From contig CAYVHB010000053.1 in assembly GCA_964450865.1 (NCBI GenBank), positions 1-13,891 of the forward strand: a stretch of 13,891 nucleotides of DNA. Direction: 5' to 3'. The position numbers and the translations under genes were made by a program. The first letter of the stretch is position 1. Every line of letters starts with the position of its first letter. Source of the DNA: CAYVHB01 sp964450865. GTDB taxonomy: Bacteria; Bacillota; Clostridia; Saccharofermentanales; UBA5734. Positions 6,397 to 13,493 of the stretch are shown piece by piece. The notes below the pieces were generated by a model that saw nothing but the letters and a program-made list of their open reading frames with translations, made no database searches and was not told the origin of the DNA.

Positions 6397-7140
6397 GTGA
6401 AAAAAGTCTGTGATTCACTGACCGGAACCGCCCTGTTCAGTGGCCTGAGCCATGAACAGTTCCATGATTTCTGCCTCAAGACAACGATCCGCCTGGTCTG
6501 GAAGGGTGAAGTGCTGGTTAATGAAGGTGACCCGTGCACCGGGATCGGCCTGATCCTTGAAGGTCAGCTGGCTATGCAGAAATATGCCAGTTCGGGTGAT
6601 TTTGCCACCCTTGGGCTCCTGGGAGCCGGCGATATTTTTGGCGAATACCTGATTTTTGGCAGTCGCAAAAACTATCCGGTTACGATTGAGGCGGTTGCCA
6701 ATTCCAAGATCATTTTCATACCCCGCGAGACCTTGCTGGCGATCTTGAACCAGAATCCGGGCGTCATGAATAATTTCCTGACGATTCTCTCCGACCGGAT
6801 CCAGGCTCAGAACCGCCGGATCTCCCTGCTTTCGCAGAAGAGCCTGCGCCAGAAAATTGCCAGCTACCTGCTGGAATTGCTGCGCGACCAGCTGGAACAA
6901 GAAGGGGAAAGCCCCAAGACCATGCGCCGGGTTGTTTCAACCCAGGCCGTAGAACTGCCTGTCTCCAAGGAAGTGGTATCCCGCTTGCTGGCCATGCCGC
7001 GCCCCTCGTTCTCCCGTGAGCTGATCAGCATGGAGCGTGACGGCCTGATCCGCGTCAGCGGCCGTGTCATCTGGCTGCTCGACCAGGACGGACTGGAGCG
7101 CGGTGTCATCGAGGGCTTCCAGGCCGGAGACGGTGCCTGA
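6397..7140 (+). CDS. Crp/Fnr-family transcriptional regulator
   Basis: This is a 247-residue regulator. Residues about 8-125 form a cNMP-binding-type beta-barrel (LFSGLSHEQF...EGDPCTGIGLILEGQLAM...GDIFGEYLIFG). A long dimerisation helix follows (about 125-160, NNFLTILSDRIQAQNRRISLLSQKSLRQKIASYLL), then a winged helix with LPVSKEVVSRLLAMPRPSFSRELISMERDGLI at about 187-217. Only isolated Cys residues occur (C4, C27, C45), not an Fnr-like [4Fe-4S] cluster arrangement, so oxygen sensing is not shown. GTG at 6397 is chosen because AGAGGA lies 4 bases upstream. An upstream in-frame ATG at 6355 has its purine tract too close. It has its own promoter, and cdaA follows after 169 bases in the same direction. 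Its effector and targets are unknown. Confidence 0.85.
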   Translation: MKKVCDSLTGTALFSGLSHEQFHDFCLKTTIRLVWKGEVLVNEGDPCTGIGLILEGQLAMQKYASSGDFATLGLLGAGDIFGEYLIFGSRKNYPVTIEAVANSKIIFIPRETLLAILNQNPGVMNNFLTILSDRIQAQNRRISLLSQKSLRQKIASYLLELLRDQLEQEGESPKTMRRVVSTQAVELPVSKEVVSRLLAMPRPSFSRELISMERDGLIRVSGRVIWLLDQDGLERGVIEGFQAGDGA

Positions 7141-7289
7141 ATCATGCGATGCACGGTTGAGATAATCGGTGCGTTCCTTGCCTTTTCCGGGGCAACGGCG
7201 GTGCCTGAATCACACGGCTGCCGGGACAACCGGGCCAAATAACAGGATCCGGCCGGACGACCGGGCCAGACGACAGAATCACATGCGAT
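7131..7289. repeat. Decayed intergenic direct repeats before cdaA
   Basis: CGGTGCCTGAATCA occurs exactly at 7131-7144 (spanning the Crp-gene stop) and at 7199-7212. Segments 7222-7249 and 7253-7280 match at 22 of 28 positions (core ACCGGGCCA...ACAG), a 31-base period. GAATCATGCGAT at 7139 is echoed by GAATCACATGCGAT at 7276-7289. This 169-base gap contains no convincing gene or terminator. Confidence 0.45.
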
Positions 7290-7309
7290 TATTGCCAGGA
7301 GGTCAGACA

Positions 7310-8875
7310 TTGTCACTGAACAACAGCGATCTGTTATCCGATCTGGGTCAATTCATCCAGAATCTGCTGGACGACCTGGCCAGTGGCCTGCTGTTTTTTG
7401 GTGGCCCCCTCGATATTTTTGTTGCCCTGACTGATATCCTGGCTACGGCCCTGGTTGTTTTCTACGTCATCAAGTTATTGCGCGACTCCCGCGCCTGGCA
7501 GCTGCTCAAGGGGCTGGCCCTGATCATCGGCTTTGCCCTGGTCTGCAGCCTGGCCGGCCTGACCACAGTTGGCTTTTTACTTAACAATACCATTTCGGTC
7601 CTGGCCATCGCCTTCGTTGTCATCTTCCAGCCCGAATTGCGCCGCGCCCTGGAGACCTTTGGCCGCAGCAGTTTCAGTGTCCTGTCTTCGGCCATCACGC
7701 CCGAAGACACGGAGATATCGACCCGTTCGGTCCATCACCTGATCGAGTCGATTGTCCGGGCCTGTGAGAAAATGTCGACGACCCAGACTGGCGCCCTGAT
7801 TATCCTCGAACGCCAGACGAAGCTGAGTGACCTGATTGAACAGGAAAATGTGGTGCTGCTCGATGCGGCCGTCTCCGCAACCATGCTCCAGCAGATCTTT
7901 TACAAGAATTCCCCGCTGCATGATGGTGCTGTGGTCATCCGTGACGGCCGGATCAGTGCAGCCCGGGTGCACGTGCCCCTGTCTGATAATTACCATCTGC
8001 GCCGCGACTATGGCACGCGACACCGCGCGGCGATCGGCGCCAGTGAGATTGGTGATACCATTGCCATCGTCGTATCGGAAGAGCGTGGCAGTATTGGCCT
8101 GACACTTGAAGGCCGTCTGTATATCCTTGATAATGCAGACGCGCTGCGAACCTTGCTGCACAAGCTGCTGAGTCCAGCCCGCCACGGCGTAACCTGGGGC
8201 GGATTATTCCGCAGCAAAGCTAAAGAAACGGAGGGGCCGGCTGGCCCGGCCAGTCCCGAACCTGGCAAGGCGAAACAAGCGGCTGGCCAGGCCAGTCCCG
8301 AACCTGGCAAGGCGAAACAAGCGGCTGGCCAGGGCCCAGGTTCGACATCTGCATCATCTTCTGGCCCGGAATCGACAGCAGGTTCATCCAATCCCCAGTC
8401 TGCGTCTGGCACCCAGCCGGTTATTCCGGTCCGCCGCGCGCTTCGCTTCTGGCCCTGGGGCCGGTCAGCCGAAACCCGGCCGATGCCCCGCCGGCAACGG
8501 ATTGTGATAACGCTCGTCTCCCTGGCGATTGCCATCTTTCTCTGGCTCTACGTCCAGGTTACGGTCAATCCGGTTGATACGCGGTCTTTCACCGTCCAGC
8601 TTTCCTATCGCGGGATTGAGACTGCACAGAATAACGGCTACGAACTGCAAATTCCTCTCGAGAATATCCAGGTCACCCTGATGGGCCGGCGCAGAGTCAT
8701 TGCCAATCTCCAGACCTCGGATGTCCAGGCCTATATCGATTTCAGTACCGTCAATTCAGCCGGACTGCTGCCCATGGCGGTTGAAATCGACACGACCGGC
8801 CTGATTTATACCCGGCCGACATACATATCCCCGGCGTCGATCACCGTCAGTGTCCGCAAAAAGACCCCTGGCTGA
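7310..8875 (+). CDS. cdaA: Diadenylate cyclase CdaA fused to a YbbR (CdaR-like) domain
   Basis: CdaA condenses two ATP into c-di-AMP at the membrane. Residues 33-57, 65-84 and 86-107 look like the three N-terminal membrane helices. The DAC domain (about 108-290) has the catalytic DGA (205-207) and RHR (237-239) motifs intact. A normal CdaA of about 270-280 residues would stop here. Instead the frame continues through a Pro/Ala/Gly/Ser/Lys-rich linker (about 301-390) with a 14-residue duplication ASPEPGKAKQAAGQ. A fourth membrane helix follows (about 398-418, IVITLVSLAIAIFLWLYVQV), then one YbbR domain (about 420-518, VNPVDTRSF...YISPASITVSVRK). CdaR is usually a separate protein with several YbbR repeats. 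The topology is consistent, with DAC and linker inside and YbbR outside. I start at TTG 7310, 6 bases after AGGAGGT; ATG starts at 7169 and 7283 lack sites. glmM and glmS follow. Confidence 0.93.
   Translation: MSLNNSDLLSDLGQFIQNLLDDLASGLLFFGGPLDIFVALTDILATALVVFYVIKLLRDSRAWQLLKGLALIIGFALVCSLAGLTTVGFLLNNTISVLAIAFVVIFQPELRRALETFGRSSFSVLSSAITPEDTEISTRSVHHLIESIVRACEKMSTTQTGALIILERQTKLSDLIEQENVVLLDAAVSATMLQQIFYKNSPLHDGAVVIRDGRISAARVHVPLSDNYHLRRDYGTRHRAAIGASEIGDTIAIVVSEERGSIGLTLEGRLYILDNADALRTLLHKLLSPARHGVTWGGLFRSKAKETEGPAGPASPEPGKAKQAAGQASPEPGKAKQAAGQGPGSTSASSSGPESTAGSSNPQSASGTQPVIPVRRALRFWPWGRSAETRPMPRRQRIVITLVSLAIAIFLWLYVQVTVNPVDTRSFTVQLSYRGIETAQNNGYELQIPLENIQVTLMGRRRVIANLQTSDVQAYIDFSTVNSAGLLPMAVEIDTTGLIYTRPTYISPASITVSVRKKTPG
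8248..8331 (+). repeat. Exact 42-bp tandem duplication in the CdaA-YbbR linker
   Basis: The 42-base unit beginning GGCCAGTCCCGAACC at 8248-8289 is repeated base for base at 8290-8331. It is in frame and encodes ASPEPGKAKQAAGQ twice. Perfect nucleotide identity implies a recent duplication, slippage-prone length variation, or less likely an assembly artefact. Confidence 0.9.
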
Positions 8876-8909
8876 ACACGTCCGGCCAGCATCAATGATT
8901 CGTTATCGA

Positions 8910-8939
8910 TTGGATAAATGAACCGATTGATGATAAAAT
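8910..8939 (+). promoter_or_regulatory. Candidate glmM promoter
   Basis: TTGGAT (8910-8915) and TAAAAT (8934-8939) are 18 bases apart in the 224-base cdaA-glmM gap. The -10 is a 5/6 match and the -35 is weaker. Transcription from here would begin shortly before the large inverted repeat at 8979-9048, making that repeat part of the 5' leader. CGATTG is repeated at 8908 and 8924 around the promoter. Confidence 0.35.
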
Positions 8940-8978
8940 GCGAACGTGCATGATAAAGGCAGGAAAAGCGGCTGCCAT

Positions 8979-9048
8979 CCATTCATGCAGGACCGGATTT
9001 TCTGATACATGGTAAACCACAATATAGCCGGACGCACTGCATGAATGG
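8979..9048 (+). promoter_or_regulatory. Long inverted repeat / structured leader upstream of glmM
   Basis: CCATTCATGCAG (8979-8990) is perfectly complementary to CTGCATGAATGG (9037-9048), enclosing 46 bases. Inside, CCGG at 8993-8996 can pair with CCGG at 9028-9031, giving a two-level stem with an AT-rich apical part. It ends 35 bases before the AAAGGAG of glmM and has no U-run, so it is not a simple terminator. I do not recognise it as a known riboswitch class. Confidence 0.55.
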
Positions 9049-9099
9049 TTCATACCGGATGCGCCGCGTCACGATTTAATCATAAAGGAGAATGAATAC

Positions 9100-10455
9100 A
9101 TGGCCCGACTTTTTGGCACAGATGGCGTTCGAGGCATCGCCAATAAAGACTTGACACCGGATCTGGCGTTCCGGCTCGGCTGGGCTGGCGCCCTGGTCCT
9201 GGCTGGCGAATGCAGCCATAAACCGATCATCCTTGTTGGCAGTGATACCCGTATTTCCTGCGGCATGCTCGAATCGGCACTCGTGGCCGGCATTTGTGCG
9301 GCCGGCGCGGACGCCTTTGTCTGTGGAGTAATCCCGACGCCGGGTATTGCTTACCTGACCCGCAAGTATAAATGCGATGCCGGCGTGATGATTTCCGCTT
9401 CCCACAATACCTATGAATATAACGGGATCAAGTTCTTCAGCAGCAATGGCTACAAATTGCCGGACGATACAGAAGACCAGATTGAAGCCCTGATTGCCCG
9501 ATATAATGATATGCAGACCGACCGGCCGCTGGGCGCCAATATCGGCCGCCGGATCGAAAAAAAGAATGCCTCCCACGATTATGCCGAGTATCTCAAGCGG
9601 CGGATGGCCGTTGACCTGAGTGGCCTGAAAATTGGCCTGGACTGTGCCAATGGGGCTGCCGCCCATATTGCGCCAGCCCTGTTCAGCGACCTGGGGGCAG
9701 ATATTGTCACCCTGGGTGCGGAACCGGATGGAACCAATATCAATGCCAATTGTGGCTCGACGCATCTGGACCGCCTGCGCCAGCTGGTGCGCCGGGAAAG
9801 CTGTGATCTGGGCCTGGCTTTTGACGGCGATGCGGACCGGATGCTGGCCATCGATGAGAATGGTTCGATGATTGACGGTGATGTCATCATGGCCATTATC
9901 GCCCTCGACATGAAAGAGGAGGGCCTGCTGCGCCAGAATACCCTGGTTGTAACGGTCATGAGCAATCTTGGCCTGGACATCATGGCCAAGGAGCAGGGGA
10001 TCCGGCTGGCCAAGACCAGGGTCGGCGATCGCTATGTCCTGGAGGAAATGCTCAAGCATGGTTATGCCCTGGGCGGTGAGCAGTCCGGCCATGTGATCCT
10101 GCTCGATCATGCCACGACTGGTGACGGCATGCTCAGTGCCCTTTGCCTGCTGCGGGCGCTCAATCATCGCAGTGAGTCGCTGAGCGAGGCTTCACGGGTT
10201 ATGACCGTCTTGCCCCAGGTTCTCAAGAGCGCCCGTGTGCCCAACGAGAAAAAGGACAAGGCCATGGCAGATGCTGACGTTCAGGCGGCCTGCAATGCCT
10301 GCGAGCTGCAGCTGGCTGGCAAAGGCCGGGTCCTGGTCCGGGCTTCCGGTACTGAACCGATCATCCGGGTCATGATTGAAGGCCAGAACCAGGAAGAAAT
10401 CGCCCAGATGGCCGATCATCTGACATCGCTGATTGTCAGCCGCTACGGAATCTGA
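9100..10455 (+). CDS. glmM: Phosphoglucosamine mutase GlmM
   Basis: GlmM interconverts glucosamine-6-phosphate and glucosamine-1-phosphate on the route to UDP-GlcNAc and peptidoglycan. The 451 residues match the family length of about 445-450. Visible motifs are the N-terminal FGTDGVRG (5-12), the phosphoserine loop ISASHN with catalytic Ser101, the Mg-binding loop DGDADR (242-247), the sugar loop GGEQSGH, and the phosphate-binding RASGTEP (414-420). AAAGGAG lies 9 bases before the ATG. In other Firmicutes GlmM binds CdaA and lowers c-di-AMP synthesis, so its place directly after the CdaA-YbbR gene is meaningful. It lies in a 224-base-spaced array with its own candidate promoter and structured leader, not in a tight overlap. 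Nothing is missing. Confidence 0.98.
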   Translation: MARLFGTDGVRGIANKDLTPDLAFRLGWAGALVLAGECSHKPIILVGSDTRISCGMLESALVAGICAAGADAFVCGVIPTPGIAYLTRKYKCDAGVMISASHNTYEYNGIKFFSSNGYKLPDDTEDQIEALIARYNDMQTDRPLGANIGRRIEKKNASHDYAEYLKRRMAVDLSGLKIGLDCANGAAAHIAPALFSDLGADIVTLGAEPDGTNINANCGSTHLDRLRQLVRRESCDLGLAFDGDADRMLAIDENGSMIDGDVIMAIIALDMKEEGLLRQNTLVVTVMSNLGLDIMAKEQGIRLAKTRVGDRYVLEEMLKHGYALGGEQSGHVILLDHATTGDGMLSALCLLRALNHRSESLSEASRVMTVLPQVLKSARVPNEKKDKAMADADVQAACNACELQLAGKGRVLVRASGTEPIIRVMIEGQNQEEIAQMADHLTSLIVSRYGI

Positions 10456-10560
10456 GCATCGGATAACGCCGGTCAACCAATCCGGGCCGGATTGAAGTCC
10501 GGACGGACAGCCTGGATCATGACATAAGCCAATATCGTGAATGAATGGAATTAGCAGAGA

Positions 10561-10615
10561 TTGACAGAAAAGGGCAGTGATTTTCGCATAGCATCAGGAA
10601 TTATCAGCGAAAATC
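10561..10615 (+). promoter_or_regulatory. glmS leader: consensus -35 and inverted repeat, no recognisable ribozyme
   Basis: The 192-base glmM-glmS gap holds a perfect TTGACA at 10561-10566 without a convincing -10 at normal spacing. It also has a 9-bp inverted repeat, GATTTTCGC (10579-10587) with GCGAAAATC (10607-10615), and a related pair of segments at 10553-10568 and 10623-10638 (13 of 16 identical, core CAGAGATT). The upstream part has the palindrome AATCCGGGCCGGATT near 10479-10493. The glmS ribozyme core was looked for and not seen. Confidence 0.4.
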
Positions 10616-10647
10616 GGCGATAATCAGAGATTTGCAGAGGTTATTCT

Positions 10648-12495
10648 ATGTGTGGAATTGTTGGATATATCGGCCTTGCCCAGGCCTTGCCCATCTTGCT
10701 GGATGGCCTGGGTAAACTTGAATACCGCGGCTATGATTCGGCCGGCGTAGCTTTCATTGCCGGCGATCAGATTGATGTGCGCAAGAAGAAGGGGCGGCTC
10801 ATGGGCCTGGCTGCAAGCTTGCAGACGGCCGGCCTGCTGGCGCGCCAGGATATCCATATCGGGATTGGCCATACCCGCTGGGCTACCCACGGAGCGCCTA
10901 GCGATGAGAATTCCCATCCGCATCTGTCAGCCAACGGCCGCATGGCTGTCGTGCATAATGGCATTATCGAGAATTATCTCGACTTGAAAAGTTTTCTGCA
11001 GGATCAGGGCTTCGTTTTTGCTTCGGAGACTGATACGGAGGTCGTCGCCCATCTTCTGGAATACCACTACCAGCAAATTGCCGGCTGCGATATTCTCACC
11101 GCAGTCCGCCTGACCCTGGCGGACCTGAATGGTTCCTATGCCCTGGGCGTATTGTGTGCCGACTGGCCCGGCCAGTTCATCGCTGCCCGCAAGGACAGTC
11201 CGCTGGTCATTGGCCTGGGCAGCGATTGCAATTTTATTGCTTCTGATATTCCGGCGATTCTTGGCTATACCCGCCAGATCCTGATCATGGAGGATGAGGA
11301 GGTGGCGCGGATCACCGCTGATGGCGTCGAACTGTACAACGTATATGGCCAGGCTGTCCAGCGGCAGCCCCTGCAGGTGACCTGGGATAGCGAAGCCGCC
11401 GAAAAGGGCGGTTATGAGCACTTCATGATGAAGGAAATCCATGAGGAACCACGTGCTGTCCGGGATACCATCATGCCCCGCCTGCGTACCGGCCAGATTG
11501 TCTTCGAGGGCTACACGCTCGACCAGGCGACCCTGGCCGGCCTGGACCGGATCCGGATTGTCGCCTGCGGCACGGCCTACCATGCCGGGATCGTCGCCAA
11601 GTATGTGATTGAACAATTATGCCGGATACCGGTGGAAGTCGATGTCGCCTCGGAGTTCCGTTATCGCAATCCGATTGTGACAGCCCGCACCCTGACTATC
11701 ATCATCAGTCAGTCTGGCGAAACGCTGGATACACTGGCCGCCATGCGTGAAGCCCGGCGGCTTGGCTCCCAGATCCTGGCGATTGTCAATGTTGTCGGCA
11801 GCTCCATTGCCCGCGAAGCCGATCATGTTATTTATACCAATGCCGGCCCGGAAATAGCGGTCGCCTCAACCAAGGCTTATAATACCCAGCTGGCTGCCCT
11901 CTCCCTGCTGGCCTTGCAGATGGCCAGAACGCTGAATCTGCTCAGCGACGATGAATACAGCGCCTACCAGCAGAAACTGGCGGCCCTGCCGGATCAGCTG
12001 ACCGCGACCTTGACGATAACCGACGAAATATCCCGCTTTGCCTCGCAGCATTTTAATGCGCATAGTATATTCTTTATCGGCCGCGGTCTCGATTATGCCT
12101 TGTCCATGGAGGCTTCCCTGAAATTAAAGGAGATATCCTATATTCATTCGGAAGCCTATGCCGGCGGTGAGCTCAAGCATGGCACGATCGCCCTGATTGA
12201 AACAGGTACCCTGGTGGTTTGCCCGCTGACCCAGCCGGCCCTGCTGGAGAAAATGATCAGCAATATCCGGGAAGTGAAAGCCCGCGGAGCGACGGTTCTG
12301 GGGATTCTGACACCTGCCTGCGCCAAGGCCGAAGCCGTCTGCGATATGGTGTTCCGTCTGCCGGATATTGATCCCCTGCTCGCCCCGATCCTGGCCGTCA
12401 CACCGACGCAGCTGTTTGCCTATTATATGACAGTCAACAAAGGTCTGGACGTTGACAAGCCCCGGAACCTGGCCAAGAGCGTAACGGTCGAATAA
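10648..12495 (+). CDS. glmS: Glutamine--fructose-6-phosphate aminotransferase (isomerizing) GlmS
   Basis: GlmS makes glucosamine-6-phosphate from fructose-6-phosphate and glutamine, the committed amino-sugar step. The protein has 615 residues, slightly above the usual 600-610. The glutaminase domain starts MCGIVGYIG with Cys2 as the N-terminal nucleophile, followed by KLEYRGYDSAGVA and GHTRWATHG. The linker HFMMKEIHEEP leads to two SIS isomerase domains: VACGTAYHAG with SQSGETLDT, and GRGLDYALSMEASLKLKEISYIHSEAY with GGELKHG. The C-terminus LAKSVTVE is the conserved tail. AGAGGT lies 6 bases before the ATG. It follows glmM and ends before the shared terminator at 12673-12701. GlmS expression in many Firmicutes is controlled by a self-cleaving ribozyme, which I could not find here. 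Confidence 0.98.
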   Translation: MCGIVGYIGLAQALPILLDGLGKLEYRGYDSAGVAFIAGDQIDVRKKKGRLMGLAASLQTAGLLARQDIHIGIGHTRWATHGAPSDENSHPHLSANGRMAVVHNGIIENYLDLKSFLQDQGFVFASETDTEVVAHLLEYHYQQIAGCDILTAVRLTLADLNGSYALGVLCADWPGQFIAARKDSPLVIGLGSDCNFIASDIPAILGYTRQILIMEDEEVARITADGVELYNVYGQAVQRQPLQVTWDSEAAEKGGYEHFMMKEIHEEPRAVRDTIMPRLRTGQIVFEGYTLDQATLAGLDRIRIVACGTAYHAGIVAKYVIEQLCRIPVEVDVASEFRYRNPIVTARTLTIIISQSGETLDTLAAMREARRLGSQILAIVNVVGSSIAREADHVIYTNAGPEIAVASTKAYNTQLAALSLLALQMARTLNLLSDDEYSAYQQKLAALPDQLTATLTITDEISRFASQHFNAHSIFFIGRGLDYALSMEASLKLKEISYIHSEAYAGGELKHGTIALIETGTLVVCPLTQPALLEKMISNIREVKARGATVLGILTPACAKAEAVCDMVFRLPDIDPLLAPILAVTPTQLFAYYMTVNKGLDVDKPRNLAKSVTVE

Positions 12496-12548
12496 AGTGT
12501 TCCGGTCCTGGCTGTTCCCGCGCCCTGCAGGAATGCGGTGTACATACA

Positions 12549-12645
12549 CGCCGGGCCAGTGCCTGGCCATTACGAGGATCAGGCACCGGGCCGTGCGCCA
12601 CGCGGTACAAAGCCATTACGAGGATTAAACGCCGGACCATGCGCA
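12549..12645. repeat. Imperfect 46-base tandem repeat downstream of glmS
   Basis: GCCATTACGAGGAT is exact at 12566-12579 and 12612-12625. The following 19 bases match at 13 positions, and all six differences are transitions. A third partial copy (CGCCGGGCCAGTGCC) precedes the first unit. No coding potential is apparent. The unit is unlike REP or CRISPR repeats and looks like a decaying local duplication. Confidence 0.55.
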
Positions 12646-12672
12646 GATCGCCCATCAATCATACACGTCAAA

Positions 12673-12701
12673 AAGCCCGGTCTCGCCAGGAGACCGGGCT
12701 T
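12673..12701. terminator. Bidirectional rho-independent terminator (glmS / marR)
   Basis: AAGCCCGGTCTC (12673-12684) pairs perfectly with GAGACCGGGCTT (12690-12701) around the loop GCCAG. On the plus strand it is followed by CATTTTAAT. On the minus strand the GC stem runs directly into TTTTTGACG. It lies between the convergent glmS and MarR genes and serves both. Confidence 0.92.
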
Positions 12702-12731
12702 CATTTTAATAACAATTGTCTGTCTGGCTGA

Positions 12732-13220
12732 TCAGTTCATGGCGCGAATTTTATCGACAATTTCCTTGTCCGGATCATACTCCGCCAGATTGACGCGCAT
12801 TCTTTCAAGGAACGCATTAGCCTGCTCCAGCTCTTCTTTGGAAAAACCTTTGAACATCCGGGTATTGAGGGTGTCAAAGATTTCCTCGCAGATTTCGGCA
12901 GATTTCTCGCCGCTCTCTGTCAGGGCGATCTGATTGTAACGGTTATCCTTTTCGTTGATCTTCTTGGTGATCATGCCGACTTTTTCAAGACGCTTGACCG
13001 ATACAGCAATAGATGGGGTTGTGACATTCAGGGCTTCAGCCAGTTCTGTCTGCGAACATATTCCTTGCTGCTTGAGGGTCAGAAGCAGACCTGGCTGGCC
13101 GATATACAGACCTCTGGACATGGATACACGATACAGGCGGCTGCGATGCAGCTGGGTGAGTTTCTTGAAATTTTCCTCCGGTGTCAGGGCGGCTGCGGAA
13201 TCATCCTTCATTCGTTCCAT
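12732..13220 (-). CDS. MarR-family transcriptional regulator
   Basis: This 162-residue winged-helix regulator has an N-terminal dimerisation helix, then GQPGLLLTLKQQGICSQTELAEALNVTTPSIAVSVKRLEKVGMITKKINEKDNRYNQIALTESG (about 42-105). That comprises helix-turn-helix, recognition helix (TTPSIAVSVKRLEK) and beta-wing with the D-x-R motif. C-terminal helices complete the dimer interface. The start at 13220 is chosen because AAAGGAA lies 11-12 bases upstream; ATG at 13211 three codons in is a close alternative. An AT-rich inverted repeat at 13235-13250 overlaps this site and may be its own operator. It is convergent with glmS, and its regulated partner may lie right of the window. The ligand is unknown, and the Cys at residue 53 is a lone possible redox residue. 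Confidence 0.88.
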   Translation of the reverse strand: MERMKDDSAAALTPEENFKKLTQLHRSRLYRVSMSRGLYIGQPGLLLTLKQQGICSQTELAEALNVTTPSIAVSVKRLEKVGMITKKINEKDNRYNQIALTESGEKSAEICEEIFDTLNTRMFKGFSKEELEQANAFLERMRVNLAEYDPDKEIVDKIRAMN

Positions 13221-13234
13221 ACTAAAAGTATTCC

Positions 13235-13250
13235 TTTCAATTTTTTGAAA
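13235..13250 (-). promoter_or_regulatory. Inverted repeat over the marR ribosome binding site (candidate operator)
   Basis: TTTCAA-TTTT-TTGAAA is a 6-4-6 dyad located 15-30 bases upstream of the MarR-family start and touching its AAAGGAA. MarR proteins typically bind 16-20-bp AT-rich palindromes near their own start, so autoregulation is plausible. I found no convincing -35/-10 pair further upstream. Confidence 0.4.
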
Positions 13251-13330
13251 ATAAGGCTGGTGGACAACATCAGCGGGGTAGAGGTTATGTCTGCGCGCCA
13301 AATCGCCAGTGTTGACAGCGGTACGAAGCG

Positions 13331-13430
13331 GATAACAGGTCCGGAGAAGGGTCGCAAGATGGCGGGTCCGCAGGCTGGCTGCATATTGACCTGCCCGGGG
13401 ACAGGTCACGCGATGGCGGGGTTCGGAGAC
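13331..13430. repeat. Imperfect intergenic repeat with hairpin
   Basis: GATGGCGGG occurs at 13358-13366 and 13412-13420, each preceded by an ACAGGTC and followed by a TCCG/TTCGG segment, so two diverged copies are present. Between them TGACCTG (13387-13393) pairs with CAGGTCA (13402-13408). Open frames here have no recognisable product and no ribosome binding site. Confidence 0.4.
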
Positions 13431-13493
13431 AATTCAACATGAGCATGGACCCTGTCAGACTTGGATCAATGGGGCTCAGGGGCAAGTCCCGGG

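Noticed and set aside
7169..7309. N-terminal extension of CdaA from the ATG at 7169 (47 extra residues)
   Set aside because: The extension is Arg-rich, not membrane-like, made of the intergenic repeats, and has no ribosome binding site, while TTG 7310 has an ideal AGGAGGT.
8008..8535. 175-codon minus-strand open frame opposite the linker
   Set aside because: Its repeats mirror the 42-bp duplication on the other strand and it has no recognisable domain.
9076..10167. 363-codon minus-strand open frame opposite glmM
   Set aside because: It is the antisense shadow of a gene with all GlmM motifs in order and has no independent support.
12549..12645. Possible CRISPR array from repeated GCCATTACGAGGAT
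   Set aside because: Only two full copies exist, the 'spacer' is itself similar between copies, and no cas genes are present.
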